64,000 bases of DNA, taken from the NCBI GenBank assembly GCA_039793685.1, contig JBDRAL010000086.1, positions 62,001 through 126,000 on the forward strand, given 5' to 3'. Shown here in pieces: positions 43,541-52,056 of this stretch (positions are counted from its first letter, which is position 1; every line of letters begins with the position of its first letter). Made by a program: the position numbers and the translations under genes. The notes beneath the pieces were generated by a model. It was not told the DNA's origin. It saw only the letters and a program-made list of their open reading frames with translations, and did not search any database. This stretch comes from JAAFHI01 sp039793685 (GTDB lineage: Bacteria > Acidobacteriota > Blastocatellia > Chloracidobacteriales > Chloracidobacteriaceae).

Positions 43541-44898
43541 AGTTTCGGTTGTGGCTGACGACCGGCGTCGTCGGATTTTTCTTCACCGTTTCGGGCAGCG
43601 CGCAGGAAGGCATTGTCTCGGTCCTTCCGAAAATCGTTCAACCGTCCGTTTCCCCGGTTGTGTCACCGGCCCCGGACCAACCGCCGGTCCTGACGCTTGA
43701 GGAGGCCCGGAACATCGCGCTGAAAAATCATCCGCGCATCGCGGAAGCGACGGCGGAAGCTGGAGCGGCGCAGGCACTGATCGCCGAAACGCGTTCGGGA
43801 TATTTCCCGACCGTCACCGGCAGCATCTCAACTGTCGGCGCGACTCCGGAAGCCCGCATCGCGTCGGGTCTGGGGTTAGTCAACCCGGACATTTCCACCC
43901 GCTTCTCGACCGGTATTTTTGTCACCCAGCTCATTTCGGATTTCGGACGAACCGGAAAACTCGTCGAAAGCACCCGTCTCAACGCCTCCGCGAAAACCGA
44001 ATCGGTTCATTCCGCCGAAGCCGAGACCCTTCGGGAGCTGTATCAGGCGTATTACGGCGTGGCCCGCGCCGAGGCCCTGCTGAAGGTCGCCGAGGAAACC
44101 GTCAAGGCCCGCGAAATCGTCTTCGAACAGGTAGACACGCTGGCGAAAAACGGACTTCGGTCGTCGCTCGACGTCAGTTTCGCCGCGCTCAATGTTTCCG
44201 ACGCGAAACTTTTGCAGGTGAAAGCCCGCAATGAGGTCGCGGCGGCGCAGGTCCGGCTCGGAAACGCGCTCGGACTTGGCGGTTCGCAGTTGTACCAGGT
44301 GGAAGAACCGAACGACATTCCCGACCTGCCGCCGCTTGAAAACGCACTCCGGACGGCCATTGCGAATCGTCCCGACCTCAAACGCGTACGTCTTGATGAA
44401 CAGGCGGCGGCGAGTTTTCTGGAATCTGAAAAACGCTTGAACCGCCCGACCATCGGGGCCATCGGTGATGTCAACGTCGTTCCTTACGATTCACGCAAAT
44501 TCCAGAACGGAAACGCGGTGGCGGGAGTCTTCGTCTCCATACCGATTTTTAATGGGCATCTGTTTGACGCGCGTCGCCGGGAGGCCGAACAGCGCGATGC
44601 AGCCGCCAAGGAACGCATTCGGGAAGCGGAAAACCGGATTTTGCAGGACGTCCGGATTGCCTGGCTGGAAAGCGATACGGCCCTTCAACAACTCAGGCTG
44701 GCGCAACAGCAACTTGACCAGGCCGTCGTGGCCCTCGATCTCGCCCGCTATCGCTATGATTTGAAACTCGGATCCATCGTCGAACTCAGCCAGGCCCAGT
44801 TGCAGCAGACCGCCGCCGCCATCCGCGTGGCCGAATCGCGCAACGACGTGAACGTGAAAATTGCCGAGTTGAAATACCAGACCGGGCAGCTTCAGTAG
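43537..44898 (+). CDS. TolC-family outer-membrane efflux channel
   Basis: The protein has 453 residues with a signal peptide (about 1-22). The ATG at 43537 overlaps the RND stop by 4 bases and has AGGAGG 4 bases upstream. Two internal outer-membrane-efflux repeats are seen: LTLEEARNIALKNHPRIAEA with VSFAALNVSDAKLLQVKARN, and later LRTAIANRPDLKRVRLDEQA with LDLARYRYDLKLGSIVELSQ. It completes the MFP-RND-TolC set. The gene's TAG stop is followed without a break by a 26-unit heptad array. Confidence 0.92.
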   Translation: MKFRLWLTTGVVGFFFTVSGSAQEGIVSVLPKIVQPSVSPVVSPAPDQPPVLTLEEARNIALKNHPRIAEATAEAGAAQALIAETRSGYFPTVTGSISTVGATPEARIASGLGLVNPDISTRFSTGIFVTQLISDFGRTGKLVESTRLNASAKTESVHSAEAETLRELYQAYYGVARAEALLKVAEETVKAREIVFEQVDTLAKNGLRSSLDVSFAALNVSDAKLLQVKARNEVAAAQVRLGNALGLGGSQLYQVEEPNDIPDLPPLENALRTAIANRPDLKRVRLDEQAAASFLESEKRLNRPTIGAIGDVNVVPYDSRKFQNGNAVAGVFVSIPIFNGHLFDARRREAEQRDAAAKERIREAENRILQDVRIAWLESDTALQQLRLAQQQLDQAVVALDLARYRYDLKLGSIVELSQAQLQQTAAAIRVAESRNDVNVKIAELKYQTGQLQ

Positions 44899-45078
44899 TG
44901 GTCAGTGGTCAGTGGTTAGTGGTTAGTGGTCAGCGGTTAGTGGTCAGCGGTTAGTGGTCAGCGGTTAGTGGTCAGCGGTTAGTGGTCAGTGGTCAGTGGT
45001 CAGTGGTCAGTGGTCAGTGGTCAGTGGTCAGTGGTCAGTGGTCAGTGGTCAGTGGTTAGTGGTTAGTGGTTAGTGGTC
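44897..45078. repeat. Uninterrupted array of 26 heptads (AGTGGTC/AGTGGTT/AGCGGTT)
   Basis: The 182 bases from 44897 to 45078 are exactly 26 head-to-tail 7-mers with no phase break. Only three versions are used: AGTGGTC, AGTGGTT and AGCGGTT. A block in the middle alternates AGTGGTC with AGCGGTT, and the right-hand part is a long run of AGTGGTC. It starts inside the stop codon of the TolC gene. There are no spacers, so this is not a CRISPR array. No inverted partner array is present here. Confidence 0.97.
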
Positions 45079-45139
45079 AGAAAAACACCCTGGGTTTGCC
45101 TGGTCAAGCGACTTTTTTCATTCTGTGTTCAAGCTGAAA

Positions 45140-45163
45140 AAGCCCCCGAGGGACCGGGGGCTT
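45140..45163 (-). terminator. Terminator after the FtsB-like gene
   Basis: An 8-bp stem (AAGCCCCC at 45140-45147 with GGGGGCTT at 45156-45163) and, on the minus strand, a short T-run after it. It lies 30 bases beyond the minus-strand stop at 45193. Confidence 0.82.
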
Positions 45164-45192
45164 CCAGGCAAATGTTGAACTCGGCGTTCGGG

Positions 45193-45552
45193 TTATTTGT
45201 TTTGCGGAATGACGACCACCACCTCGTCCTTTTTGACCATTCCGGACTTCCGGGCGGCGGATTCGATGGCTTTGGGATCGGCATCCAGGGAAAGGACTTC
45301 GCCAGCCAACCGGGCATTTTCCATCCGTGCGTCATGGACCTGCGCCACAAGTTTGCGGTTGTCGTCCATGGCCCGCTGCAACTGGGATTGCGTCCGCCAG
45401 CCGGCGGTGACGCACAGGGCGATCAGGGCCAGTAAAATCATGGTCGTCCAGACCGAAAACGGCAGCCCGAGGGCAATCCGTCGTGGTTTCGGCAGCGCCA
45501 GTACGCGGGAATCGACCGCTTCAGTGATGTATGAAACTCTCGCCTGACTCAA
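45193..45552 (-). CDS. FtsB/DivIC-like septum formation protein
   Basis: The protein has 119 residues. It has one membrane helix at about 35-57 (WTTMILLALIALCVTAGW), then a coiled coil (QSQLQRAMDDNRKLVAQVHD, ARMENARLAGEVLSLDADP) and a conserved-type end ARKSGMVKKDEVVVVIP. This is the FtsB/DivIC pattern: a bitopic divisome protein that scaffolds FtsL and FtsQ. The start is a TTG at 45552 with a perfect GGAGG 6 bases upstream, located inside the 3' end of the phosphomutase gene (32-base overlap), so translation is probably coupled. Confidence 0.85.
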   Translation of the reverse strand: MSQARVSYITEAVDSRVLALPKPRRIALGLPFSVWTTMILLALIALCVTAGWRTQSQLQRAMDDNRKLVAQVHDARMENARLAGEVLSLDADPKAIESAARKSGMVKKDEVVVVIPQNK

Positions 45553-46921
45553 GCAGCACCTCCAATTCCGTTGGCGAGTTCGCTTCGGCGTAGCACCGGG
45601 CCAGTGGCTCGGTCCCGGACAGCCGAATCAGGACCCACGCATCATCTTCTAAAATAAATTTCACGCCGTCGGTCCGATCGATTTTGAGGACCTTTTTGCC
45701 GCCCAGCGAATCAGGGGGAGACGCCACCAGACGGTTCGGCAAATGCTTCTGGATCTCGGGTGTCAATTTGACCCCAATCCGCCGGTTGTACAGCGGTCCG
45801 ACCCGTTTCGATAAGCCGGCCAGCAGTTCGCCGACCGTTTTTCCTTTCCTTGCGACCATTTCGGCAACCAGCAGACATGCCAGAATGCCGTCCTTTTCCG
45901 GAATATGGCCTTTTATAGAGAGTCCGGCGCTTTCCTCGCCGCCGAGGAAAATCTTTTCGGCAAGAATCAACTCGCCGAGAAACTTGAAACCGACCGGTGT
46001 TTCATACACCGGGACGCCGCAGGCCCGCGCCACCCGGTCCACGAAATGCGAGGTCGCCACGCTGCGCCCAACACCATCCGACCAGCCGCGCGTTTCGAAC
46101 AGGTACTCGACCAGCAGCGCGAGGACGTCGTTGGCGGTAATGAACGTTCCGTCGCGGTCAATCACGCCGAACCGGTCGGCGTCGCCGTCGGTCGAAAGTC
46201 CGAGGTCGAAGTTCCCTTCCGTCACGACCGAAGCGAGTTCCGCGAGGTTCTTTTCGGATGGTTCGGGGCTTCGTCCGCCGAAATAGGGATCGCGCCAGGC
46301 GTGAAGGGTTTTCACTTCACAGCCCTGTTCGACCAGAAAGGCATCGAGATAATCCCGTCCGGTCCCCCACAGTGCGTCGAACGCTACCCGAAGCCCGGAT
46401 TTTTTCAGAACTTCGAGGTCAATCTTTTCCCGGATGTCCGCCAGATAGGCGTGCCGAAGATCAACGCCGGTCACGTTTCCCGTTGTGGCGGCCGCGCCGC
46501 CGGTCCGCTCACCGGCCTCGCGTTCCCGAATGAACCCTTCGACCCGCTTCGTGACTTCGGGAAGGGCCGGAGCACCATCACCGGTGGAAAACTTCATCCC
46601 GCAGTATTCAGGCGGGTTATGGCTCGCGGTGAAATTGATGGCACCGCGAGCGCCGCGCGACCGGATGGCAACCGAGATCGTCGGCGTCGGCGTATCGCGG
46701 TCGGTCACGAGTACATCAAAACCACGGTCGGCAAAGGTTCGGGCGCTAATTTGGGCAAACCGTTCGGCCATGAATCGCGGGTCATAGCCGATAATCACCG
46801 TGCCGCCGTTTCCCGACGCGGAAAGTTCATCGGCTACCGCATCGGAAACCAGACGTACATTCGCAAAGGTGAAGTCTTCGGCAATGATGGCCCGCCAGCC
46901 GGATGTTCCGAAAGTAATCAT
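45521..46921 (-). CDS. Phosphoglucomutase/phosphomannomutase
   Basis: The protein has 466 residues from the ATG at 46921, which has GGAGG 5 bases upstream; longer forms in the same frame are less likely. It moves phosphate between C1 and C6 of glucose or mannose. Catalytic Ser100 lies in FTASHNPPEYCGMK, the metal-binding loop is DGDADR at 245-250, sugar binding is GGEESAGL, and phosphate binding is IRLSGTEPLARCY. Specificity between glucose, mannose and glucosamine forms cannot be told from motifs. The following gene encodes an FtsB-like protein, a pairing that fits sugar-phosphate supply to cell-wall synthesis, but only as inference. Confidence 0.93.
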   Translation of the reverse strand: MITFGTSGWRAIIAEDFTFANVRLVSDAVADELSASGNGGTVIIGYDPRFMAERFAQISARTFADRGFDVLVTDRDTPTPTISVAIRSRGARGAINFTASHNPPEYCGMKFSTGDGAPALPEVTKRVEGFIREREAGERTGGAAATTGNVTGVDLRHAYLADIREKIDLEVLKKSGLRVAFDALWGTGRDYLDAFLVEQGCEVKTLHAWRDPYFGGRSPEPSEKNLAELASVVTEGNFDLGLSTDGDADRFGVIDRDGTFITANDVLALLVEYLFETRGWSDGVGRSVATSHFVDRVARACGVPVYETPVGFKFLGELILAEKIFLGGEESAGLSIKGHIPEKDGILACLLVAEMVARKGKTVGELLAGLSKRVGPLYNRRIGVKLTPEIQKHLPNRLVASPPDSLGGKKVLKIDRTDGVKFILEDDAWVLIRLSGTEPLARCYAEANSPTELEVLLESGESFIHH

Positions 46922-47247
46922 GGACGCCTCCGCCGTGACGAAGCGGAAAAATCCGCGCTTCATTCAGACGCTACTTAAAGAAACCGCTTGTAACCAGTGG
47001 GAAAAAGAGGAAATACCGTTGAAGTGTCCGAACCTAGCATAGGCATCTTCACCAACGCAATAAAAATTTTTCCAGTTGTGGAATTCCTGTGGGAATTACC
47101 GCCCATTGGGTGCCGGCCACGGGAATCGGCTGAAAGGGGGGATTTATGTAGCCAACGCCGAAACCACTTTGCTAGTGTCAAGTCCACTGCGGCTCAAAAA
47201 ACACCGCCAGATTCCCGGCGGCCCCCAACCCCGAAGGAGTGACCGGC
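46922..47247. other. Divergent promoter region, phosphomutase / histidine kinase
   Basis: These 326 bases separate two divergent genes and should hold both promoters. A/T-rich sequence lies around 47060-47080. AAGGAG precedes the kinase ATG by 8 bases. No RNA gene, repeat or terminator was recognised. Confidence 0.6.
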
Positions 47248-49014
47248 ATGAATGCCATGTACACCCGGCTGGTCAATCTCATTATTTCCCGGCTGGTGGT
47301 CGTTTTGACCCTGCTCTCCATCGGGGCGTTTCTCAGTACGACGCGCAGCCCGTGGGTCAATTCGAACATCAACACCGAGCCGTTGATTGTTCTGGCCGCG
47401 GCCGTCGGCGCGTTGTCCATTCTTTACTACACCCTGCTGCGCGGCTCACAGCATTACCTGGCCCAGGCCTATCTCCAGCTTTTGGTGGATGCGGGGCTGG
47501 TGACGTGGCTGACTTATCGGCTGCGCGATTCCGATTTCCCGCTGGTCCCGCTCTATCTAGTCATCATTTTTGTTTCCGCAATGGTACTTCCCCGCACCGG
47601 GGCAATCGCCATCGGTGTTTTTTGTACCCTGTGCTACATCGGGCTGCTGGTTTTCTACAAAGTCGGCCTTCTGGTCGGCGGTTATTCGATCATTCAACAA
47701 GACACCCGTTACCTTCAGAACAATCCGCTTCTTTATGTCCTGGCCATGCTGGCGTTGACGGTCCTTGGCGGACAGTTGGCCGAGCGGTTGCGCCGGAACG
47801 ACGCCGATCTGGAATCGGTCGCCAAAAATCTCGCCGAATTGCGCGCGTTCAATCAGAGAATCATTGAAAGCATCAAAAGCGGACTCGTGACGACCGATCT
47901 GGACGGCGTGATTACGTCCTTCAACCGGGCGGCCGAAGACATTACCGGGTTTCGGGCGGGCGAAGTCCGGGGCAAATCGTTTGTGGAAGTGTTTGAATCG
48001 GATGCCAAGACGCTGCCCCTCAATCCGAAAATCCTGGAAAACAACAATGAACGATTTCGGCGTTTTGAATCCGACTGCCGTTCGGCGGATGACCGTCTTA
48101 TCCGGCTCGGCTTCACCGTTTCGCAACTCACGGCGGAAAACGGTTCCGTCACCGGATTCGTTTATTCATTCCAGGATTTGACCGAAATCCTGAAACTTGA
48201 GCAGGAAATCCGTCGGCAGGACCGCCTGGCCGCCCTCGGCAAGATGGCTGCGGGAATCGCCCACGAAATCCGCAACCCACTGGCAGCCATGCGGGGTTCG
48301 GTCCAGTTGCTGCGCAGCGAGCTGGAACTCAGCGACGACCATGATTCGCTGATGCGAATCGTCCTTCGGGAATCGGATCGCCTGAACGGCATCATCAACG
48401 ATTTTCTGGCCTACGCCCGACCGAGTCCCCTCCGGATTTCTCCCATCGACATCAATTCGCTGGTCGAGGAAACGGTCACCTTGCTTCGCCACAGTCCCGA
48501 GGTCAAGCCGGGCCACAAGATTCGGGTTCAGGCTGACCAGCCGGTTCTTTCAATGCAGGCTGATTCGAATCAGATCAAACAGGTAATCTGGAATCTGTCC
48601 CGAAACGCCATTCAGGCCATGCCGAACAGCGGCGAACTCGAAATCCGCCTGACCCAGCTTCCCGACAAACGTGTCCAGATCCGTCTGCTCGATACGGGTT
48701 GCGGCCTATCCCAGACCCAGCTCGACCAGCTTTTCGAGCCCTTCAGTTCCGAACGGGAGGGCGGAACCGGGCTGGGAATGGCCATCGTTTACCAGATCGT
48801 CCAGGACCACCGGGGAACCATCGAAGTCAAAAACCGCGAAGACGAAACCGGAATCAAAGGGGCGGAAATCATTCTGACCCTGCCGCAACTCGAACTGCCC
48901 GAACAACTTCCAGCCGAATCAAATCCCCTCCCCCCCCAACGTCGGGTGACCCACCGAACCCCCTCCGGAATACAGATTCCATTCGATTTTCTGAGCGCCA
49001 AGTCTTCCCGATGA
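47248..49014 (+). CDS. Membrane histidine kinase with PAS domain (PilS/NtrB-like)
   Basis: The protein has 588 residues. A GTG at 47239 is too close to AAGGAG, so I use the ATG at 47248. About six membrane segments occupy residues 12-180. A PAS domain follows at about 210-315 (SIKSGLVTTDLDGVITSFNR). In HisKA the phospho-acceptor is H339 (AAGIAHEIRNPLAAMRGSVQ), followed by the HATPase N and G boxes (NLSRNAIQAMPNSGELEIRL, LLDTGCGLSQ, GGTGLGMAIVYQIVQDHRG). The layout recalls PilS, which feeds sigma-54-type regulators, but no response regulator gene follows. The stop overlaps the start of the second kinase (ATGA), so the pair is coupled. Confidence 0.92.
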   Translation: MNAMYTRLVNLIISRLVVVLTLLSIGAFLSTTRSPWVNSNINTEPLIVLAAAVGALSILYYTLLRGSQHYLAQAYLQLLVDAGLVTWLTYRLRDSDFPLVPLYLVIIFVSAMVLPRTGAIAIGVFCTLCYIGLLVFYKVGLLVGGYSIIQQDTRYLQNNPLLYVLAMLALTVLGGQLAERLRRNDADLESVAKNLAELRAFNQRIIESIKSGLVTTDLDGVITSFNRAAEDITGFRAGEVRGKSFVEVFESDAKTLPLNPKILENNNERFRRFESDCRSADDRLIRLGFTVSQLTAENGSVTGFVYSFQDLTEILKLEQEIRRQDRLAALGKMAAGIAHEIRNPLAAMRGSVQLLRSELELSDDHDSLMRIVLRESDRLNGIINDFLAYARPSPLRISPIDINSLVEETVTLLRHSPEVKPGHKIRVQADQPVLSMQADSNQIKQVIWNLSRNAIQAMPNSGELEIRLTQLPDKRVQIRLLDTGCGLSQTQLDQLFEPFSSEREGGTGLGMAIVYQIVQDHRGTIEVKNREDETGIKGAEIILTLPQLELPEQLPAESNPLPPQRRVTHRTPSGIQIPFDFLSAKSSR

Positions 49015-51989
49015 ACGAACGCCTCAAACCAGCAATCCCGTGGATGTTCGCCACCGTGGCCGGAATCGCCGGTTTTTTCATCAACGGTTTCAGGTTTCCC
49101 ATTTCCGATGACCTTGAACTGGTGTTCGGAAGCATCCTGTCATTCTTTGTCCTTCTTGCAATTGGAACCGGCCCCGGCATTCTGGCCGCCACCCTGGTCT
49201 GCCTCCGGACTTTTTTCCTGTGGGATCACGCCTTTGCAATCCCCTTTCTCATTGCCGAAGCGGCCGTAGTCGGTTTCCTGACCCATCGCCGGGAGTTTCC
49301 AGGGACCATCGGGGTGGTGATTTATTGGGCTGTCGCCGGCCCCGTGATGTACTTCTTTTTTGTCAGCCGGAAATTTTTCCCCGACTCCCTCGAACTGGCC
49401 ATCACCCTCAAGTTCATCACCAACAACCTTCTCTGCGTCATCATTGCGGACGCGATCCTGGCCATTGGTCTGGTCCGTTCCGGGTTGAACCGGCTGACCA
49501 TCGAGCCGCGCTACAACGCATCCATCCGGTACAACCTGAGCCGGGCCTTTCTGTTCATCACCATTCTCCCAATCTGCGTACTTGCCATCTGGTCAGGCCA
49601 AAGCAACATCGAACGGCAAAAGCAAAGTGCCCTTTCGGAATTGAAATCCAACGGAGTGAGTCTTTCCCATTCCGTCGGCGATCATCTCGACGAACACAAA
49701 CGGGCGATTGAAGCGCTGGCGGATTACCTCAACCAGGCCCCCAACGCTTCAAACGAGGAACTTAAGGAATGGCTGACGAGGACACGAAATCGCTATCAGG
49801 GATTCGCAACCATGCTGGTCGCCGACCAGGCGGGGAACCTGACGGTCACCAGCCCGGAAATCGAAGCGGGCGTCCAACGGACCATCAATGACCGCGAGTA
49901 TTACCGGATTCCCCTGACCACCAAGAAAACCTACATTTCGGATACGTTTCAGGGGCGGGGATTTGGAAACCAGATCATCATCGCCATCAGCGCCCCACTT
50001 CTCGATGCCAAAGGACAGGTCCGCGGCATTGTCGAAGGGTCGGTCATGCTGAGCCGTTTCCCGGAATTTTCCCCGGCCAGCCTCGGGAATTCGAATCAAT
50101 TCGTCATCGTGACCGACCAGCGCGACCAGATTGCCTTTTCCAACCGGGCAGAGATTTTTCCCCTGCTCACCGGCCTTTCCGGAACTCCGCTCTGGACCTA
50201 TTTGAAGGAGAATCGTCCTGAAAACACCTTTTACCTCACGGTTCCCTTCTCCAGTCCGTTACGACTCCCCGACCGGCATTATCTGGGCGTTGCCGTCCGA
50301 GACGACCGTACCCGCTGGACCACGGTCATCTTGCGTTCCTCACTGACCACCCAGGCCGCACTCAACCTCCATTACTTCCAGATGCTCGGATGGATGCTGG
50401 GTTTCATGGTCATTGCCTCGTTTCTGGCCCAGTTCGTAGCCAATACGGTCATTGCTCCCCTCAAATTTCTGACCGAAGCCACCAAGGAACTGTCCCATTC
50501 CCCGGAGGCCCCGGTCGGGGTGATTTTCAGCCGCCTCACCGACCCCATCGAAGCTCCGGCGGAAATCCGGCAGTTGATCAATGTGTTCACCAACATGGCG
50601 AAACGGCTGGAATCGACCTTCAATCGCCTGCAACAGACCAACATCGAACGGGAAATCGCCAACCAGAACCTCCAGATGGCGAAAGAGAACCTGGACCGAC
50701 AGGTTCGTGAACGAACCGCCCAACTGGCTCGCACCATCGAGGAACTCAAAAAGTCAAAAGCGGATGCGGAACGGAATCAGGAGCAGTTGCGCCAGTCCCA
50801 GAAGATGGAGGCTCTGGGCCAGCTTGCGGGGGGAATCGCCCACAACTTCAACAATCTGCTGGCGGTCATCATGGGGTATAACAGCCTCGAACTGACCCGA
50901 ATCGGCCCGGACTCACCGTCATTCAAATCCGCGAAAGCCATCCGGCGAGCAAGTGAACGGGGTCGCGACCTGGTCCGCCATCTTCTGTCGTTCAGCCGAA
51001 GCAATGAAACGACGATGGAGAACGTGAGCCTTCACGAGAGCATTCAGACCACCGTGACCATGGTTGAAAAACTCATCGGGGAACACATTTCCCTCCAGGT
51101 TTCACTGTCCGACCTCAAACCCACGATTTTCGCCAACCTTCAGGAAATCGAACAGGTCTTCCTCAACCTGATGCTCAACGCCCGGGATGCCATGCCGGAG
51201 GGAGGAACGCTGACCATTCGAACCGGAGAGGCCATCCAGGTTGAGGAACGCGACGCACCCGGCAAAATTTATCCGAATTCAATTCAATTCCCGGAAATAT
51301 TTGCCGTTCAACGGTTTTACCGGATTTCAATCGAAGACCAAGGGATGGGAATGTCCCCGGACATCCTTGAAAAGCTGTTCGAGCCGTTTTTTACCACCAA
51401 GGAACAGGGACGGGGAACCGGTCTCGGACTGGCCACCGCCTTCGGGACCGTCACCAAGGCCGGCGGTTTCCTGCGGGTGGAGAGTACGCCGGGGAAAGGG
51501 TCGGTTTTCCATGTTTATCTTCCCTGGGGATTGACGAACGAAGGGAAACCCTATTCAGGCGACATCCGTCCGTCACGCCAGTTCACCGCTATCAAACTCG
51601 AACAGTCACCGATCGTTCTGGTGGTCGAGGATGAATCCGAAGTGCTGGAAGTCACCTGCGAAATTCTTCGCGCTCACGGCTTTGTCACGCTCGCCGCCCG
51701 GGACGGCGAGGAAGCCCTCACCCAAATCAGGAACAATGGGACCCGGATCGATTTCGTCCTGAGCGACGTCCGGATGCCCAAAATGAACGGCCCCAAAATG
51801 GCCAGCGAACTTCAAAAACTTTACCCGGAAACCCCCATCCTGTTCATGTCCGGGTACAACGAACTGGCGGATACCGGCCAAATCCACTTTTTCGACAACA
51901 ACCTGATCCGGAAACCCTTCGAAGGGCCTCAACTCATCAAGAAAATTCAGGAAATGCTCAAGCCGGAGGCGGCCAACGGGAGCCATTGA
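49011..51989 (+). CDS. Hybrid histidine kinase with membrane sensor, extracytoplasmic domain and receiver
   Basis: The protein has 992 residues; its ATG at 49011 overlaps the previous stop. Residues 1-165 contain several membrane segments resembling MASE1-type sensors. About 185-440 is an extracytoplasmic dCache-like region (e.g. YYRIPLTTKKTYISDTFQGR), closed by a membrane span near 450-475. A HAMP-like and coiled-coil linker (500-600) leads to HisKA with H611 (LAGGIAHNFNNLLAVIMGYN). HATPase motifs are NLMLNARDAMPEGGTL and GTGLGLATAFGTV. The C-terminal receiver (865-985) has phospho-acceptor D919 in FVLSDVRMPKMNG. Hybrid kinases usually pass phosphate to an Hpt protein or a separate regulator, neither of which is adjacent. 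The ligand is unknown. Confidence 0.9.
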   Translation: MNERLKPAIPWMFATVAGIAGFFINGFRFPISDDLELVFGSILSFFVLLAIGTGPGILAATLVCLRTFFLWDHAFAIPFLIAEAAVVGFLTHRREFPGTIGVVIYWAVAGPVMYFFFVSRKFFPDSLELAITLKFITNNLLCVIIADAILAIGLVRSGLNRLTIEPRYNASIRYNLSRAFLFITILPICVLAIWSGQSNIERQKQSALSELKSNGVSLSHSVGDHLDEHKRAIEALADYLNQAPNASNEELKEWLTRTRNRYQGFATMLVADQAGNLTVTSPEIEAGVQRTINDREYYRIPLTTKKTYISDTFQGRGFGNQIIIAISAPLLDAKGQVRGIVEGSVMLSRFPEFSPASLGNSNQFVIVTDQRDQIAFSNRAEIFPLLTGLSGTPLWTYLKENRPENTFYLTVPFSSPLRLPDRHYLGVAVRDDRTRWTTVILRSSLTTQAALNLHYFQMLGWMLGFMVIASFLAQFVANTVIAPLKFLTEATKELSHSPEAPVGVIFSRLTDPIEAPAEIRQLINVFTNMAKRLESTFNRLQQTNIEREIANQNLQMAKENLDRQVRERTAQLARTIEELKKSKADAERNQEQLRQSQKMEALGQLAGGIAHNFNNLLAVIMGYNSLELTRIGPDSPSFKSAKAIRRASERGRDLVRHLLSFSRSNETTMENVSLHESIQTTVTMVEKLIGEHISLQVSLSDLKPTIFANLQEIEQVFLNLMLNARDAMPEGGTLTIRTGEAIQVEERDAPGKIYPNSIQFPEIFAVQRFYRISIEDQGMGMSPDILEKLFEPFFTTKEQGRGTGLGLATAFGTVTKAGGFLRVESTPGKGSVFHVYLPWGLTNEGKPYSGDIRPSRQFTAIKLEQSPIVLVVEDESEVLEVTCEILRAHGFVTLAARDGEEALTQIRNNGTRIDFVLSDVRMPKMNGPKMASELQKLYPETPILFMSGYNELADTGQIHFFDNNLIRKPFEGPQLIKKIQEMLKPEAANGSH

Positions 51990-51998
51990 AGTGGTCAA

Positions 51999-52037
51999 GG
52001 GGCGGAGAAAAACCGGGATTCCCCTGAAATCCGCCCC
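51999..52037. terminator. Hairpin between convergent kinase and TPR genes
   Basis: An 8-bp stem (GGGGCGGA at 51999-52006 with TCCGCCCC at 52030-52037) lies between the two convergent stop codons. The loop is 23 bases and there is no clear T-run, so termination is only a probable role. Confidence 0.5.
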
Positions 52038-52056
52038 CGAAACCGCGTTTCCGCCC

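Noticed and set aside
44897..45078. CRISPR-like array
   Set aside because: The unit is 7 bases with no spacers, and no cas-like gene is in the window.
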